A model generated the notes under the pieces. The model searched no databases. It was not told the DNA's origin and saw only the letters and a list, made by a program, of their open reading frames with translations. DNA of 64,000 nt from Hermodice carunculata (lineage: Eukaryota; Annelida; Polychaeta; Eunicida; Amphinomidae), in assembly GCA_964020975.1 (NCBI GenBank), contig CAXHWN010002763.1, positions 596,010 through 660,009 on the forward strand, in the 5' to 3' direction. The stretch's first letter is position 1. Every line of letters begins with the position of its first letter. Below, in pieces: positions 61,231 through 64,000 of this stretch. The position numbers and the translations under genes were made by a program.

Positions 61231-64000
61231 GAGATTTCAACGAGCACATAGGAAATGGAATGAGTGGAATACAGGGAATGGGTAGTGGAATTAATGGAAA
61301 TGTAACCAGGTTACTGAATTTCACAAGGGAATTGGGTCTGAGGATACTTAATAGGGATGTACAATATAAAGGAAATGGGCATGGGAATCTGGTGAAAGGC
61401 AGACAATAATTGATTATATTTTAGTGGACAATAGAATATTTCAGATGACACAAAGATGTCAAATAGATGATGATAGGAGATTGGATATAGGCAGTGACCA
61501 TAACTGGATGGTAGTCTCCATTAACATGAAAAACCAAGGAAGAAACCGAGGGGGAACTAAATGGGTGTGGAATATTAAGGAGGAAACAGACTGGGTAGGG
61601 TATCAAGAAAGTCTAAAAGTTGAATTGCAGGAATAGAAGAATAGATGGGAGGATGAAGGAGAAGTACAGGAAATGATTGGGGACCTGACCAGAAGGATTC
61701 TCAAGGTAGCACAGGAGAAGATAGGTAGAAAGAAAGTCCCAGTTGAAAACCCAGGGTATATGATAGACCCAGAGCTGAAAGGAGCCATAAAAAGACAGAA
61801 GATTAAAAATAGAACATGGAGATTAGCCAGGAAATAAGGTACTCACAAGGTGATACAGAAGAAGCTAAGAGACAGTATATGGAATGTAGAAGGAATGTAG
61901 CAGAGATGAAAGCAGAGAAGAGGTCCAGCAATAATAAACAAAAGACAAGGAAAGTAATTGAGAATAGAGGGAAGGGTCAGTCATCTTTTGGAAACAGGTT
62001 AATCGGCGAAAACATAATAAAGCACAGGAAATCATGCACAGAGGGAAAAGGACTGATAGCAAGGAAGAAATACAGGAAGCCTTAAGGGAGCATTGGGAAG
62101 AAGTAAAATAACCCACAGTGGGGTCAGGGAACAGTATCAGGGTGTCAAGCAGAGTCCACACAGGATCAATGAGATCCAGAGATGTGTTGTAGGATCAGAA
62201 GTATAGAAGGTAAAATAGCAGTTGAACAGATGTGTTTATGCAAAGCTTCAGGAATAGATGATATCTTGACAGAATTCATAAAGAGAGGGCAAGAGAAAAT
62301 TGATGATAGTTTACAGTTGCTTCTCAATAGGGTCATTGAGAAAAGACAAGTACCAAAGGAATGGAATTGACTTAGGATTTTATATACCCCAAAGAAGGGC
62401 CCAGGAGGCCAAGTGGACCAGCGTAGGGGCATTGCGATTTCATCAAATGTAGGTAAAATATTCAGTAGGATAATGTACCGGAGACTTAGTTGAATAGTTG
62501 AAAGGCTCAGTCGTCTGGGGGAAATTTGGAATGGATTCAGACCAGGTACAAGTGTAGGTGACCATATCTTTACATTTACCGAGGGGTTTGAACTGGCAAG
62601 ACAAAAGTGGAAGAGAGTCTTCATGGGTTTCTCAGATGTGAGGAAAGCTTATGACAGGGTATGGAGACATGCTCTATGGGAAAAACTAGGTGGACTAGGA
62701 CTTGGTGGAAATTTTCTAGAAATTCTGAAAGCGCTCTATAAAGATGTAAACTGTACACTTTCAGTAGGAAAGGTAGAGGTAGAGAATGCAAGTCTGGATA
62801 TTGACCTAAAGCAGGGGTGTGTGCTGTCCCCAATTTTGTTCCCTTTGTATGTTAAGGAGTTGGGGGATCAGTTGATGGAGTGTGATAAGGGAATAAGGGT
62901 AGGTGATCTAAAAATTCCGGGTCTATTATTTTCAGATGACATTGTACTCATGGCAGAGTCCCAGAAAAAAAAATACAAGAGATGCTGAACATAGCAGGTG
63001 AATACGGGAATAAATGGAGCTTAGAATTTAGTAAGGATAAGAGTAAAGTGATGACTCTTGGGAAGAAACCAGATGGTAATAAAAAATGGAGAATTGGGCA
63101 GTTCCAAATTCCAGAAGGTAGGGAACATTAAATTGAAATTGGGGTGGTTGATGAGTATGAATACCTAGGTGTTAAGATAAAAGCAACGGGTAAAGGCGTG
63201 TTGAAGTATCAGGTGGAGAAGATTAAACAGAAAGTAAATTGGACAAAGGGAACGATTAAAGCTACTGCACTGAACAGTTTCAACAGAGCGTACACAGCAA
63301 GAGTATTATGGGATAGAGTTGCAATACCAGGAATGATATATGGCTTAGATGTGATTTCAGTAAGTGAGGGAGATATCCAGGGAATGGAGAAAGCACAAAA
63401 TAAGATAGGGAAATGGATACTGGGAGCACCACCATGTACAGCACCAGAAGCAGTCCTAGGGGAGTTAGGATTGAATTAAATCACAGATAAGATTGTCAAA
63501 GCTAAGTTAAACTACTGGGGTTATTTAAAAGCAATAAGTGAGGACAGGTGGTGCAGGAAAGTTTACAATGAGGTAGTAAAGGATAAAACAAGATGGGTCA
63601 AAGATATTGACGGGTTAGCAGTGAAATATGAACTAAAAGGATATGATGAGGTGGATGATTGGAAAGTATATATAGGTAAGGATGTTACAGGGGGTTGGAA
63701 AGACGACTGGCGAAGAGGAGTCAGGGAAAAAGTACTTTGAAGGCACACAAGGTATTAGAAAAGCCACAGAAAAGTGTGTGTTGGGATGGAGGGAAGGAAT
63801 AAAAGCTTATGTTTCAAGAAGACGTATAGCATGGATTTTAGGTTTGAAAGGTGGCGTTCTGGGAGACAGGAAAGGTAATAAAATGTAAAGGGCTACATGG
63901 TAGGATATTGGGAGAAATGGAATGGAATAATAGAGTTAGAAAGCACCAGGTTAAGTAGAAACCCAGAGTACAGGGAGGGGAGGGAATAGGAATGGTTGTA
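61231..64000 (+). mobile_element. 5'-truncated, decayed APE-type LINE
   Basis: It starts abruptly inside the apurinic endonuclease domain (GDFNEHIGNG at 61231), continues with IDYILVDN and SDHNWM (endonuclease C-terminal motifs), then a reverse transcriptase: KASGIDDILTEFIK and KEWN near 62240-62370, RGIAISS, GFRPGTSVGD, GFSDVRKAYDRVW (62623), LKQGCVLSPILFPLYV and the catalytic box LLFSDDIVLMAES (62930), then DEYEYLGVKIKATGKG. A C-terminal region (MIYGLDVISVSE..., KIGKWILGAPP) follows to the window edge. Visible breaks include stops at apparent Arg codons (CGA to TGA type, near 62369 and 62490), a frame change at a run of A near 62967, and stops near 63130 and 63478. The strand is purine-rich. 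The clade was not assigned; the right end lies outside the window. Confidence 0.88.
62623..62988 (+). pseudogene. LINE reverse transcriptase, palm region
   Basis: The longest uninterrupted piece of the LINE coding region (121 codons): the first catalytic Asp in SDVRKAYDRVW, the QGCVLSP motif and the FSDD catalytic box, where Ser replaces the usual Ala of (F/Y)ADD. The frame is lost just after, at a run of nine A. Confidence 0.85.

Overview
This is a eukaryotic, almost certainly metazoan, window. It is AT-rich, has spliced genes with GT-AG introns of 0.7-6.5 kb, and is packed with microsatellites, SINE-, LINE- and MITE-like repeats. The protein families (a GPI-anchored alkaline phosphatase and a GT92/DUF23 glycosyltransferase), the tRNA-derived SINEs and the satellite style suggest a marine invertebrate (lophotrochozoan or invertebrate deuterostome). 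I cannot name the species from sequence alone.

Layout. 1-10.2 kb: no gene seen, only microsatellites and decayed repeats, plus one possible repeat-derived coding relic at 9.1 kb. 10.26-11.88 kb: an intact GT92-type glycosyltransferase with an uninterrupted coding region (488 aa), an upstream non-coding exon acceptor, upstream ATGs and a poly(A) signal overlapping the stop. 11.9-18.2 kb: intergenic, with several long simple repeats, including a 430-bp hexanucleotide array. 18.2-39.6 kb: a ten-exon, plus-strand alkaline phosphatase gene. All splice phases agree and it predicts 554 aa: signal peptide, full phosphatase domain and GPI-type hydrophobic tail. Its introns hold a Tc1-type transposase relic, satellites, MITEs, a SINE-derived satellite of about 276 bp and a microsatellite-linked duplication of the exon 3 splice acceptor. 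39.6-52.3 kb: intergenic repeats (SINEs, foldback elements, a 144-bp satellite). 52.36 kb: a second signal-peptide exon with the same phase-1 donor as alkaline phosphatase exon 1, possibly the first exon of a tandem paralogue whose other exons lie beyond the window. 52.5-61.2 kb: more repeats. 61.23-64.0 kb: a 5'-truncated, decayed APE-type LINE running off the right edge.

Both recognised genes act on the secretory/cell-surface side: one modifies glycans in the Golgi, the other hydrolyses phosphomonoesters at the outer membrane. Nothing in the sequence shows they are co-regulated.

The least ordinary signal is a set of foldback elements. At least four copies of a TTAA-flanked MITE family (29563, 46960, 53470, 54639) keep a conserved outer stem (CAACAGCTTTCCT and its complement) around central sequences that differ between copies; in at least three of them the centre is again self-complementary. 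A second, unrelated element (40192-40547) shows the same shell-and-swapped-centre design inside one copy.
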